Notes under the pieces: model-generated
Databases searched by the model: none
What the model was told of the DNA's origin: nothing
Seen by the model: the letters and a program-made list of their open reading frames with translations, nothing else
Source of the DNA: Streptomyces sp. GKU 895
GTDB taxonomy: Bacteria > Actinomycetota > Actinomycetes > Streptomycetales > Streptomycetaceae
Length of the DNA: 57,527 nt
Direction of reading: 5' to 3'
NCBI GenBank assembly: GCA_002027195.1
Contig: MWJO01000047.1
Span: 1 to 57,527 of the forward strand
Shown here: in pieces, positions 19,669 through 27,427 of the stretch
Layout of the letters: each line of letters begins with the position of its first letter
Position numbering within the stretch: the stretch's first letter is position 1
Translations under genes and position numbers: made by a program

Positions 19669-20088
19669 TCAGCCCGCGGTCGTCAACGTCACGTCCTGCT
19701 GCTGGGCCGCGTGGAAGCGGGGCAGCGGCAGGCCGCCCTGCGGGTGCAGTTCCATCACCGTGGCCTCGACGCGCGCCGCCCCGGGCTCCAGCGTCCCGGC
19801 GTCGACCTTGCCGGTGTTCTCCCAGCGGTGCTCGGCGCCGTCGCAGACGGCACGGGTGCCGCCGATGCCGTGGCGGACGGACGGGGACTTCTGTCCGACG
19901 GAGGAACTCACGAACGCCGGGCCGGTGTTGCCGAGGCAGCGGTAGGTGCCGGAGAGGGTGACGGTGCCGTCCTCGGCGAGGGTGCCGGTCGGGTCGACGG
20001 TCACGGTCTCGTAGGAGTCGGCGAGGGCGACGGGCGCGGCGGCCAGCAGGAGCAGGGTGGCGGCGGCGAGGGCGGGGCGTACGAACAC
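19669..20088 (-). CDS. Small secreted protein (DUF6299-like)
   Basis: A protein of 139 residues with a signal peptide (ALAAATLLLLAAAPVALA, cleavage near residue 23) and a mature domain that begins DSYETVTVDPTGTLAEDGTV. Two cysteines (TYRCLG and AVCDGA) probably form one disulfide. The layout resembles the DUF6299 family of Streptomyces secreted proteins; function unknown. The GTG at 20088 is preferred because GGAG precedes it and it gives a clean signal peptide. It is convergent with tetR, with a 64-bp gap that has no strong terminator. Confidence 0.7.
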   Translation of the reverse strand: MFVRPALAAATLLLLAAAPVALADSYETVTVDPTGTLAEDGTVTLSGTYRCLGNTGPAFVSSSVGQKSPSVRHGIGGTRAVCDGAEHRWENTGKVDAGTLEPGAARVEATVMELHPQGGLPLPRFHAAQQQDVTLTTAG

Positions 20089-20343
20089 GGGGATCTCCCA
20101 GGTCAGTGGAGTACGAGCAGGGGCCTCCACTGGTACCGGTCGGGCGCCTCGACGGGCGTGATCGTCACTCCTTCGGTGGCGAGTCCGCAGCGGTCTTCCG
20201 GGATCGGTCCGGGTGTTGTCCGCGTGTTGTCACGGTTGGCGCCGGGCCGTTCCGGTGAGTTCGCGACGGGAGCATGGTCTATCCATAGGGACGCCCCGTA
20301 CGGAGAAGCCGGACGGACCGTCCACCCGATGTGGAGGTGCGCC

Positions 20344-20529
20344 ATGTGTTCACACCAGCCTTCGTGCCCTGCCTCCGAAGCCAAGGGCTCGCACGTCGTG
20401 TCCGCCCACCCCGAGCAGGGGTGGAGCCTGCTGTGCGACGGCTCGATCGTGTTCGACGACAGCGGCGAGCTGCTGCCGGACGGGCGGGTCGTGGCGCCTC
20501 ATCGTGTGCCCTTGGCCATGGCGGCCTGA
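20344..20529 (+). CDS. DUF5999 family small protein
   Basis: A 61-residue protein that starts MCSHQPSCPA and contains HPEQGWSLLCDGSIVFDDSGELLPDGR. This matches the DUF5999 family, common in Streptomyces, with conserved Cys-His residues at the N-terminus (CxHxxxC) that may bind a metal. The ATG is preceded by GGAGGT. It is convergent with the RidA gene, 4 bp apart. The 255 bp upstream (20089-20343) hold no other gene I can support. Confidence 0.85.
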   Translation: MCSHQPSCPASEAKGSHVVSAHPEQGWSLLCDGSIVFDDSGELLPDGRVVAPHRVPLAMAA

Positions 20530-20533
20530 ACGC

Positions 20534-20932
20534 TCACGGCAGTACGGCGAAGCCGTCCAGCTCCAGCAACGCCCGTTCGTCCCAGAGCCTCACCACCCCC
20601 ACCACCGCCATCGCCGGATAGTCCCGGCCCGCCAACGCCCGCCAGACACGGCCCAGTTCGGCCGCCCTGGCCCGGTACTCGGCGACATCCGTGGCGTACA
20701 CCGTGACGCGGGCCAGGTCCGCCGGGGTACCGCCCGCCGCCCGCAGGGCCGCCAGCAGATTGGCCAGCGCCCGCTCGAACTGCTCGGGCAGCGTCTCCCC
20801 CACCACCTTCCCGTCGGTGTCCAGCGCCGTCTGACCGGCCAGGAAGACCACCCGCGACCCCGTCGCCACCACCGCGTGCGAGAACCCCGTCGGCGGTGAC
20901 AGCTCGGGCGGATTGACGCGCTCGACGCTCAT
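20534..20932 (-). CDS. RidA family protein (enamine/imine deaminase-like)
   Basis: A 132-residue YjgF/YER057c/UK114 family member. Family features include GFSHAVVATGSRVVFLAGQTALDTDG near the N-terminus, the active-site arginine region RVTVYATDVAEYR, and the C-terminal AMAVVGVVRLWDERALLELDGFAVL. RidA proteins hydrolyse reactive enamines and imines. Here it is coupled to an acyl-CoA dehydrogenase in an aminobenzoyl-CoA type cluster, so it could hydrolyse an enamine or imine formed after ring hydroxylation and dearomatisation. A 26-bp duplication places a second RBS-ATG upstream (20958), which yields only a 9-codon frame. Confidence 0.88.
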   Translation of the reverse strand: MSVERVNPPELSPPTGFSHAVVATGSRVVFLAGQTALDTDGKVVGETLPEQFERALANLLAALRAAGGTPADLARVTVYATDVAEYRARAAELGRVWRALAGRDYPAMAVVGVVRLWDERALLELDGFAVLP

Positions 20933-20972
20933 CGGTTCCCCTCCCGCTCGACGCTCATCGGTTCCCCTCCCA
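20921..20972. repeat. Tandem 26-bp duplication of an RBS and start codon
   Basis: Two copies (20921-20946 and 20947-20972) differ at one base. On the minus strand each copy carries GGGAGGGG and ATGAGCGTCGAGCG. The upstream copy overlaps the acyl-CoA dehydrogenase stop (ATGA) and opens a 9-residue frame that ends at the real RidA start. Confidence 0.85.
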
Positions 20973-22085
20973 CGCGGCGTACAACTCCTTCGCGATGATC
21001 CCCCGTTGCACCTCGCTCGCCCCCTCGTAGATCCGCGGCGCCCGCACCTCCCGGTACAGGTGCTCCAGCAGATGCCCGCGCTGCAACGCCCGTGCGCCGT
21101 GCAGCTGGACGGCCCTGTCGACGACGTACTGCGCGGTCTCGGTGGCGAGCAGCTTCGCCATCGCGGCGCGCTTGGGGACGTCCGGGGCGCCTGCGTCGTG
21201 CGCCGACGCCGCCGCGTGGACCATGAGGCGGGCCGCGTCCGTGCGCAGGGCCAGTTCGGCGACCTCGTGGGCGACCGTCTGGAGGTCCTTCAACTTGCCG
21301 CCGAACGCGTCCCGTCGGGCGGTGTGCGCGAGGGTGGCGTCGAGGGCCGCCTGGGCCATGCCCACCGCGAAGGCGCCGACGCTGGGCCGGAAGAGGTTCA
21401 GCGTGCCCATCGCGACCCGGAAGCCGCGGTCCACCTCGCCGAGGACGTCGTCGGCGGTGACGGGTACGGCGTCGAAGGCGAGGGCGCCGATGGGGTGCGG
21501 GGAGAGCATGTCGAGGGCGGTGCCGGTGAGGCCGGGGCGGTCGGCGGGGACGAGGAAGGCGGTCACACCGCGGGCGCCCGCGGCGCCTCCCGTCCTCGCG
21601 AAGACGGTGTAGAAGTCGGCCTCGGGGGCGTTGGAGATCCAGCACTTCTCGCCGGTCAGCCGCCAGCGGCCCGGGCCGTCAGGGCGGGCGGTCAGGGCCA
21701 GCGCGGCCGCGTCCGAGCCCGCCCCGGGCTCGCTCAGCGCGAACGCCGCCACCGCGCTGCCCTCGCCGACCCGCCCCAGCCAGCGGTCCCGCTGGGCCGG
21801 GGTGCCGTGGGCGTGCACCGGGTGGGCGCCCAGCCCCTGGAGGGCGAGGGCCGTCTCCGCCTCGGTGCAGGCGTACGCCAGGGACTCCCGCATCAGACAG
21901 AGGTCGAGTGCCCCGGAGGTGAACAGGCGGTCCAGCAGACCGAGTCGGCCCAGTTCCGCGATCAGCGGGCGGTTCACCTGCCCCGGCTCGCCCTTCTCCG
22001 CGAGCGGGCGCAGCCGGTCCGCGGCCAGCGCGCGCAACTCCGCACACCAGGCGGTTTGTGCCGGATCGAGCGAGAATGCGGGCAT
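20955..22085 (-). CDS. Acyl-CoA dehydrogenase
   Basis: A flavin-dependent acyl-CoA dehydrogenase of 376 residues in the normal family layout. It has an N-terminal helical domain, a middle beta domain (AFALSEPGAGSDAAAL; GEKCWISNAPEAD), and C-terminal helices (FGGKLKDLQTVAHEVAELAL; VQLHGARALQRGHLLEHLYR; RIYEGASEVQRGIIAKEL). The catalytic base would be the Glu in YEGASEVQR. It is coupled to the RidA gene downstream and divergent from the CoA ligase gene. Pathway context suggests it oxidises a CoA ester made during breakdown of an amino- or hydroxybenzoyl-CoA. Confidence 0.93.
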   Translation of the reverse strand: MPAFSLDPAQTAWCAELRALAADRLRPLAEKGEPGQVNRPLIAELGRLGLLDRLFTSGALDLCLMRESLAYACTEAETALALQGLGAHPVHAHGTPAQRDRWLGRVGEGSAVAAFALSEPGAGSDAAALALTARPDGPGRWRLTGEKCWISNAPEADFYTVFARTGGAAGARGVTAFLVPADRPGLTGTALDMLSPHPIGALAFDAVPVTADDVLGEVDRGFRVAMGTLNLFRPSVGAFAVGMAQAALDATLAHTARRDAFGGKLKDLQTVAHEVAELALRTDAARLMVHAAASAHDAGAPDVPKRAAMAKLLATETAQYVVDRAVQLHGARALQRGHLLEHLYREVRAPRIYEGASEVQRGIIAKELYAAWEGNR

Positions 22086-22155
22086 TGCCGGTCCTCTCTC
22101 TCCGCTGGCCCCTGCGGCGATCTCCTGGGCCCTTCGCCGACGATATCGCGTCCCA

Positions 22156-22168
22156 TTGACTGTCGTCA
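22156..22168. promoter_or_regulatory. Shared 13-bp operator/promoter motif, copy 1
   Basis: TTGACTGTCGTCA contains the dyad TGAC-N4-GTCA. Its TTGACT can serve as a -35 hexamer with TACGCT 16 bp downstream, in the direction of the ligase gene. An identical 13-mer occurs at 30673-30685, upstream of the enoyl-CoA hydratase/monooxygenase operon. The PaaX-family protein encoded in this cluster is the most likely ligand. Confidence 0.7.
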
Positions 22169-22233
22169 CCAAGACGATACGCTCGTTGCGCGAGCCCACC
22201 CACGACGCCCACAAGGCAAGGGGGCGAACCAGC

Positions 22234-23838
22234 ATGAACCCGCGCCTGAACCCCTCGGCCCACGTCGACACCTTCGCGCGCGACCATCTGCCGCCCCCGG
22301 ACCAGTGGCCCGAACTCGTCTTCGATCTGCCGGAGCTGCGGTACCCCGATCGGCTGAACTGTGCCGACGAGCTGCTGACCGGCCCGCCCGCTGACCGGCC
22401 CGTGTTCCACACCCCGTCCGGCGACTCGTGGACGTACGGCACCCTGCGCGCCCGTGTGGACCGCCTCGCGCATCTCCTCACCGGCGAGCTGGGCGTCGTA
22501 CCCGGCCATCGCGTCCTGCTGCGCGGCCCGACCACCCCGTGGCTGGCGGCCTGCTGGCTGGCGGTGCTGAAGGCGGGGGCGGTCGCGGTCACGGTGCTGG
22601 CCCAGCAGCGGCCGCACGAGCTGGCCACGATGTGCGAGATCGCGGAGATCGGGCACGCCCTGTGCGACATCCGGGCCGTCGACGACCTCGCCAAGGCCGA
22701 GATACCGGGGCTGCGGATCACGACGTACGGCGGCGACGCCCCCGACGACCTGCTGAACCGGACGGCGCCGGACACCCCGTACCCGGCGGTGCAGACCTCC
22801 GCCGACGACGTGGCGCTGATCGCCTTCACCTCCGGCACCACCGGGCGCCCCAAGGGCTGCATGCACTTCCACCGGGACGTCCTCGCCATAGCCGACACCT
22901 TCGCCCGGCACGTGCTGCGGCCGCACGCGGACGACGTCTTCGCCGGCAGTCCCCCGCTCGGCTTCACCTTCGGGCTCGGCGGGCTCGTCGTCTTCCCGAT
23001 GCGGGCGGGCGCGAGCGCGCTCCTGCTCGAACAGGCCGGTCCCAAGCAGCTGTTGCCCGCCCTCGCCGAGCACCGGGTCTCGGTGCTGTTCACCGCGCCG
23101 ACCGCGTACCGCGCGATGCTCGACGAGCTGGACGGGTACGACCTCTCCGCGCTGCGCCGCTGTGTCTCCGCAGGCGAGAACCTGCCCGCCGCCACCTGGC
23201 GGGCCTGGCAGGAGCGGACCGGGCTGCGGATCATCAACGGCATCGGCGCGACCGAGCTGCTGCACATCTTCATCTCCGCCGCCGACGAGCACATACGCCC
23301 GGGGACCACCGGGGTGCCCGTTCCCGGCTGGCACGCGCGCGTGGTCGACGAGGAGGGCCGCGACCGGCCGAACGGGGAACCCGGGCTGCTCGCCGTGCGC
23401 GGGCCGGTCGGGTGCCGGTACCTGGCCGATCCGCGCCAGCGCGAGTACGTGCGCTTCGGCTGGAACATCACCGGTGACACCTACGTCCGTGAGGACGACG
23501 GCTACTTCCGGTACGTCGCCCGCGCCGACGACATGATCATCTCGGCCGGGTACAACATCGCGGGCCCGGAGGTCGAGGACGCGCTGCTGAGGCATCCGGA
23601 CGTGGTGGAGGCCGCGGTGGTGGGGCGTTCCGACGAGGCACGAGGGCAGGTCGTGGTGGCGTACGCGGTCGTCAAGGAGGGCGCCGAACGGGACGCCGAC
23701 ACCCTGCGCGCGTTCGTCAGATCGGAGCTGGCGCCGTACAAATGCCCCCGCGAGATCGTCTTCCTGGACGCGCTCCCGCGCACCGCGACCGGCAAGCTCC
23801 AGCGCTTCAGACTGCGCACCGAGGGTGACCAGCAGTGA
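22234..23838 (+). CDS. AMP-dependent acid-CoA ligase, benzoate/2-aminobenzoate-CoA ligase type
   Basis: An ANL-superfamily ligase of 534 residues that activates a carboxylic acid as acyl-AMP and then acyl-CoA. The P-loop motif is FTSGTTGRPKG (about residue 202). The A5-type segment is NGIGATELLHIFIS. The A8 region is GYFRYVARADDMIISAGYNIAGPEVE, and the catalytic lysine is in RTATGKLQRF. The N-terminal SAHVDTFARDHLPP opening and the LLHIFISA segment resemble benzoate- and 2-aminobenzoate-CoA ligases. The neighbouring monooxygenase type makes anthranilate or salicylate the favoured substrate. It is followed 15 bp later by the PaaX regulator gene. Confidence 0.88.
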   Translation: MNPRLNPSAHVDTFARDHLPPPDQWPELVFDLPELRYPDRLNCADELLTGPPADRPVFHTPSGDSWTYGTLRARVDRLAHLLTGELGVVPGHRVLLRGPTTPWLAACWLAVLKAGAVAVTVLAQQRPHELATMCEIAEIGHALCDIRAVDDLAKAEIPGLRITTYGGDAPDDLLNRTAPDTPYPAVQTSADDVALIAFTSGTTGRPKGCMHFHRDVLAIADTFARHVLRPHADDVFAGSPPLGFTFGLGGLVVFPMRAGASALLLEQAGPKQLLPALAEHRVSVLFTAPTAYRAMLDELDGYDLSALRRCVSAGENLPAATWRAWQERTGLRIINGIGATELLHIFISAADEHIRPGTTGVPVPGWHARVVDEEGRDRPNGEPGLLAVRGPVGCRYLADPRQREYVRFGWNITGDTYVREDDGYFRYVARADDMIISAGYNIAGPEVEDALLRHPDVVEAAVVGRSDEARGQVVVAYAVVKEGAERDADTLRAFVRSELAPYKCPREIVFLDALPRTATGKLQRFRLRTEGDQQ

Positions 23839-23853
23839 TGCCGACGACCTAAG

Positions 23854-24666
23854 ATGATCAACGTGTCCGACCAGCATGCACCACGGTCTCTCATCGTCAC
23901 GCTCTACGGCGCCTACGGCCGCTTCGTGCCCGGCCCGGTACCGGTCGCCGAGCTGATCCGGCTGCTGGCCGCGGTCGGCGTGGACGCGCCCTCCGTCAGA
24001 TCCTCCGTGTCCCGGCTCAAACGCCGCGGACTGCTCGTGCCCGCACGCACGGCGCAGGGCGCGGCCGGATACGAACTCTCTCCCGAAGCCCGCCAGTTGC
24101 TGGAGGACGGCGACCGCCGCATCTACGCCGTCGCCCCGCCCGAGGACGAGGGCTGGGTCCTCGCGGTGTTCTCCGTCCCGGAGTCCGAGCGGCAGAAGCG
24201 GCACGTGCTGCGCTCCCGGCTGGCCGGCCTGGGATTCGGGACCGCGGCCCCGGGCGTGTGGCTCGCGCCCGCACGGTTGTACGAGGAGGCCCGGCACACC
24301 CTGGAGCGGCTGCGCCTCGATCCGTACGTCGACTTCTTCCGCGGCGAGCACCTCGCCTTCGCCGCCACCGCCGACGCGGTCGCCCGCTGGTGGGACCTGG
24401 CGGCGATCGCCAAGGAGCACGACGCCTTCCTCGACCGGCACGCACGCGTGCTGCAGGCCTGGGAGGACCGCGAGGACACCCCGCCCGAGGAGGCCTACCG
24501 CGACTACCTCCTCGCCCTGGACTCCTGGCGCCACCTCCCCTACATCGACCCCGGCCTGCCCGCCCGGCTGCTCCCCGAGGACTGGCCGGGCGGCCGCTCG
24601 GCGGCGGTGTTCCGCGGCCTGCACGCGCGGCTGCGGGACGCGGGGGCGGCCTTCGTGGGCGTCTGA
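23854..24666 (+). CDS. PaaX-family transcriptional regulator
   Basis: A 270-residue repressor-like protein. The N-terminal winged helix is SLIVTLYGAYGRFVPGPVPVAELIRLLA..VRSSVSRLKRRGLLVPART. The PaaX central domain follows (DRRIYAV; GWVLAVFSVPESERQKRHVLRSRLAGLGFG; GVWLAP), then the C-terminal domain (YRDYLLALDSWRHLPYIDPGLP). PaaX regulators usually sense an aryl-CoA. Here it is co-transcribed with the ligase that makes one, so it would close a feedback loop on the TTGACTGTCGTCA sites at 22156 and 30673. Binding to those sites is inferred. Confidence 0.93.
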   Translation: MINVSDQHAPRSLIVTLYGAYGRFVPGPVPVAELIRLLAAVGVDAPSVRSSVSRLKRRGLLVPARTAQGAAGYELSPEARQLLEDGDRRIYAVAPPEDEGWVLAVFSVPESERQKRHVLRSRLAGLGFGTAAPGVWLAPARLYEEARHTLERLRLDPYVDFFRGEHLAFAATADAVARWWDLAAIAKEHDAFLDRHARVLQAWEDREDTPPEEAYRDYLLALDSWRHLPYIDPGLPARLLPEDWPGGRSAAVFRGLHARLRDAGAAFVGV

Positions 24667-24674
24667 GGGCTAAG

Positions 24675-24690
24675 GGAACCCTCAGGTTCC
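24675..24690. promoter_or_regulatory. Inverted repeat upstream of the sulfate-activation genes
   Basis: GGAACC-CTCA-GGTTCC lies 8 bp after the PaaX stop and 74 bp before cysC. It could be a weak terminator or an operator for cysC-cysD-cysN. The short loop and lack of T residues leave both open. Confidence 0.4.
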
Positions 24691-24764
24691 TCTGTCTCTC
24701 TTCTCAAGGTTCTTACCTAGCGTCCCTCAGGTCGCCTGTCGGTAAGGGAAGAGGACTGTTGCGC

Positions 24765-25328
24765 ATGACCACCACGGCAAGGGCCTGTCGTCCGGCTCGG
24801 GGAGCCACCGTCTGGCTCACCGGGCTGCCGAGCGCGGGCAAGACCACCATCGCCCGCCGGCTCGGTGAGCGGCTGAGGGCCGAGGGGCATCGCGTGGAGG
24901 TCCTCGACGGCGACGAGATACGCCGCTTCCTCTCCGCGGGCCTCGGCTTCTCCCGCGAGGACCGGCACACCAACGTCCAGCGCATCGGCCTGGTCTCCGA
25001 GGTCCTCGCCCGCAACGGCGTCCTGTCCGTCGTCCCGGTCATCGCGCCCTACGCCGACAGCCGCGAGGCCGTCCGCAAACGGCACGAGGCGAGCGGGACG
25101 CCGTACATCGAGGTGCACGTCGCCACGCCGGTCGAGGTGTGCAGCGAGCGGGACGTGAAGGGGCTGTACGCCCGGCAGGCCGCGGGCGAGTTGTCGGGGC
25201 TGACCGGCGTCGACGACCCGTACGAGGCTCCGGTGGACGCGGCGCTGGTCCTTCGGACCCAGTCGCAGACCCCGCAGGAGTCGGCCGACGCGGTGTACGC
25301 CGTGCTCGCGGAGCGGGGGCTGGTGTGA
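24765..25328 (+). CDS. cysC: Adenylyl-sulfate (APS) kinase
   Basis: A 187-residue P-loop kinase that phosphorylates APS to PAPS. The Walker A motif is TGLPSAGKTTIARRLG (about residues 19-34). Family motifs are LDGDEIRRFLSAGLGFSREDRHTNVQRIG, VIAPYADSREAVRKR (mobile lid region), and EVHVATPVEVCSERDVKGLYA. The ATG at 24765 gives the family-typical length. The 3' end overlaps cysD (GTGA). Sulfate import genes and PAPS/sulfite reductases are absent from the window, so PAPS made here may serve reduction elsewhere or sulfotransferases. Confidence 0.94.
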   Translation: MTTTARACRPARGATVWLTGLPSAGKTTIARRLGERLRAEGHRVEVLDGDEIRRFLSAGLGFSREDRHTNVQRIGLVSEVLARNGVLSVVPVIAPYADSREAVRKRHEASGTPYIEVHVATPVEVCSERDVKGLYARQAAGELSGLTGVDDPYEAPVDAALVLRTQSQTPQESADAVYAVLAERGLV

Positions 25329-26227
25329 GCGGCTTCGGCCTGTCCCACCTGGACGCTCTCGAGTCGGAGGCGGTGCACATCTTCCGTGAGGTGGCGGGTG
25401 AGTTCGAGCGGCCGGTGATCCTGTTCTCCGGCGGCAAGGACTCCATCGTCATGCTGCATCTCGCGCTGAAGGCGTTCGCCCCGGCGGCGATCCCCTTCTC
25501 GCTGCTGCACGTGGACACCGGACACAACTTCCCCGAGGTGCTGGAGTACCGGGACCGCACGGTGGCCAAGCACGGGCTGCGGCTGCATGTCGCCTCCGTG
25601 CAGGACTACATCGACCGGGGTGTGCTGAAGGAGCGTGCGGACGGCACCCGCAACCCGCTCCAGACGCTGCCGCTGACCGAGAAGATCCAGGCGGAGAAGT
25701 TCGACGCCGTCTTCGGCGGCGGCCGACGGGACGAGGAGAAGGCCCGGGCCAAGGAGCGGGTGTTCTCGCTGCGGGACGAGTTCTCCCAGTGGGACCCGCG
25801 CCGGCAGCGGCCCGAGCTGTGGAACCTCTACAACGGACGGCACGCCCCCGGCGAGCACGTCCGCGTCTTCCCGCTGTCCAACTGGACCGAGCTGGACGTC
25901 TGGCAGTACATCGCCCGCGAGGGCATCGAACTGCCGGAGATCTACTTCGCGCACGAGCGTGAGGTGTTCCAGCGGGCCGGGATGTGGCTGACGGCCGGTG
26001 AGTGGGGCGGCCCGAAGGAGACGGAGACCGTGGAGAAGCGCCTGGTGCGCTACCGCACGGTCGGCGACATGTCCTGCACCGGTGCCGTGGACTCCGACGC
26101 CGTGACCCTGGAGCAGGTCATCACGGAGATCGCCGCCTCCCGGCTCACCGAGCGCGGCGCGACCCGCGCCGACGACAAGATGTCCGAGGCCGCGATGGAA
26201 GACCGCAAGCGCGAAGGGTATTTCTAG
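25325..26227 (+). CDS. cysD: Sulfate adenylyltransferase subunit 2
   Basis: A 300-residue ATP-sulfurylase catalytic subunit of the PAPS-reductase-like alpha-hydrolase fold. The PP-loop is VILFSGGKDSIVMLHLALKAF. Family blocks are HVDTGHNFPEVLEYRD, FDAVFGGGRRDEEKARAKER, RVFPLSNWTELDVWQYI and MSCTGAV. With CysN it makes APS from sulfate and ATP, driven by GTP hydrolysis. The GTG overlaps the cysC stop, and the stop is 2 bp from cysN, so the three genes form one operon. Confidence 0.96.
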   Translation: MSGFGLSHLDALESEAVHIFREVAGEFERPVILFSGGKDSIVMLHLALKAFAPAAIPFSLLHVDTGHNFPEVLEYRDRTVAKHGLRLHVASVQDYIDRGVLKERADGTRNPLQTLPLTEKIQAEKFDAVFGGGRRDEEKARAKERVFSLRDEFSQWDPRRQRPELWNLYNGRHAPGEHVRVFPLSNWTELDVWQYIAREGIELPEIYFAHEREVFQRAGMWLTAGEWGGPKETETVEKRLVRYRTVGDMSCTGAVDSDAVTLEQVITEIAASRLTERGATRADDKMSEAAMEDRKREGYF

Positions 26228-26229
26228 CC

Positions 26230-27411
26230 ATGACCGTTGACACACTGCGGTTCGCCACGGCCGGTTCCGTCGACGACGGCAAGTCCACGCTGGTCGGCCG
26301 GCTGCTGCACGACTCCAAGTCGGTCCTCACCGACCAGCTGGAGTCGATCTCCCGCACCGGCACCCCCGATCTGGCCCTCCTCACGGACGGCCTGCGCGCC
26401 GAGCGCGAGCAGGGCATCACGATCGACGTCGCCTACCGCTACTTCGCGACCCCGCGCCGCCGGTTCATCCTCGCCGACACCCCGGGCCATGTGCAGTACA
26501 CCCGCAACATGGTCACCGGCGCCTCCACCGCCGAGCTGACGATCATCCTCGTCGACGCCCGCAACGGCGTGGTCGAGCAGACGCGCCGCCATGCCGCGAT
26601 CGCCGCCCTGCTCCGCGTCCCGCACGTGGTCCTGGCGGTCAACAAGATGGACCTCGTCGGGTACGAGGAGAAGGAGTTCCAGCGGATCGTCGAGGAATTC
26701 GCCGGGGAAGCGGCCGAGTCGGACCTGCCCTCCTTCACACCGGTCCCCGTCTCCGCGCTCGTCGGCGACAACGTGGTGGACCGCTCGGCGCGGATGGACT
26801 GGTACGAGGGTCCGGCGCTGCTGGAGTTCCTGGAGAACGTCCCGGTCGGCGTCGGGGCCACGGACGCGCCCGCCCGTTTCCCCGTCCAGTACGTCATCCG
26901 GGACGGCGAAGTCCGCCACTACGCGGGCCAGTTGGCGTCCGGCACGCTGCGGGTCGGCGACCGGGTCACCATCCATCCGTCGGGCGTCACCTCCGAGATC
27001 ACCGGCATCGACGTGCTGGGCGTCCCGGCGGAGGTGGCGTACGCGCCGCAGTCCATCGGGGTGCGCCTCGCCGACCAACGGGACGTCTCGCGCGGCGACA
27101 TGATCACGGCCGGGGTCGATGTGCCGGCGCTCACCCGGGAGGTCCGCGCCGCCGTCTGCCATCTGGCCGACCGTCCGCTGCGGGTCGGTGACCGGGTGCT
27201 GGTGCGGCACACGACCCGGACCGTGAAGGCGATCGTCCAGGACCTGGGCGGAGCAGCCGAGTTGGGCGCGAACGACCTGGGCCGCGTGGTGCTGCGCACG
27301 GCCGAGCCGCTCGCCCTGGACGACTACGCGGTCTCCCGGCGCACCGGTGCGTTCCTCCTGATCGACCCCGCGGACGGGGCGACGCTGACGGCCGGAATGG
27401 TCGAGCTCTAG
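26230..27411 (+). CDS. cysN: Sulfate adenylyltransferase subunit 1 (GTPase)
   Basis: A translation-factor-type GTPase of 393 residues, clearly shorter than the E. coli CysN (475 residues); the difference is mainly in the C-terminal beta barrels. The G1 motif is AGSVDDGKSTLVGRLL, with G2/switch QGITIDVAYR, G3 DTPGHVQYTRNM and G4 NKMD. It stimulates APS synthesis by CysD. It is the last gene of cysC-cysD-cysN and is convergent with the monooxygenase gene, only 16 bp apart, so read-through between the two operons is likely to matter. Confidence 0.94.
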   Translation: MTVDTLRFATAGSVDDGKSTLVGRLLHDSKSVLTDQLESISRTGTPDLALLTDGLRAEREQGITIDVAYRYFATPRRRFILADTPGHVQYTRNMVTGASTAELTIILVDARNGVVEQTRRHAAIAALLRVPHVVLAVNKMDLVGYEEKEFQRIVEEFAGEAAESDLPSFTPVPVSALVGDNVVDRSARMDWYEGPALLEFLENVPVGVGATDAPARFPVQYVIRDGEVRHYAGQLASGTLRVGDRVTIHPSGVTSEITGIDVLGVPAEVAYAPQSIGVRLADQRDVSRGDMITAGVDVPALTREVRAAVCHLADRPLRVGDRVLVRHTTRTVKAIVQDLGGAAELGANDLGRVVLRTAEPLALDDYAVSRRTGAFLLIDPADGATLTAGMVEL

Positions 27412-27427
27412 CCCGTCGACGGTTCCC

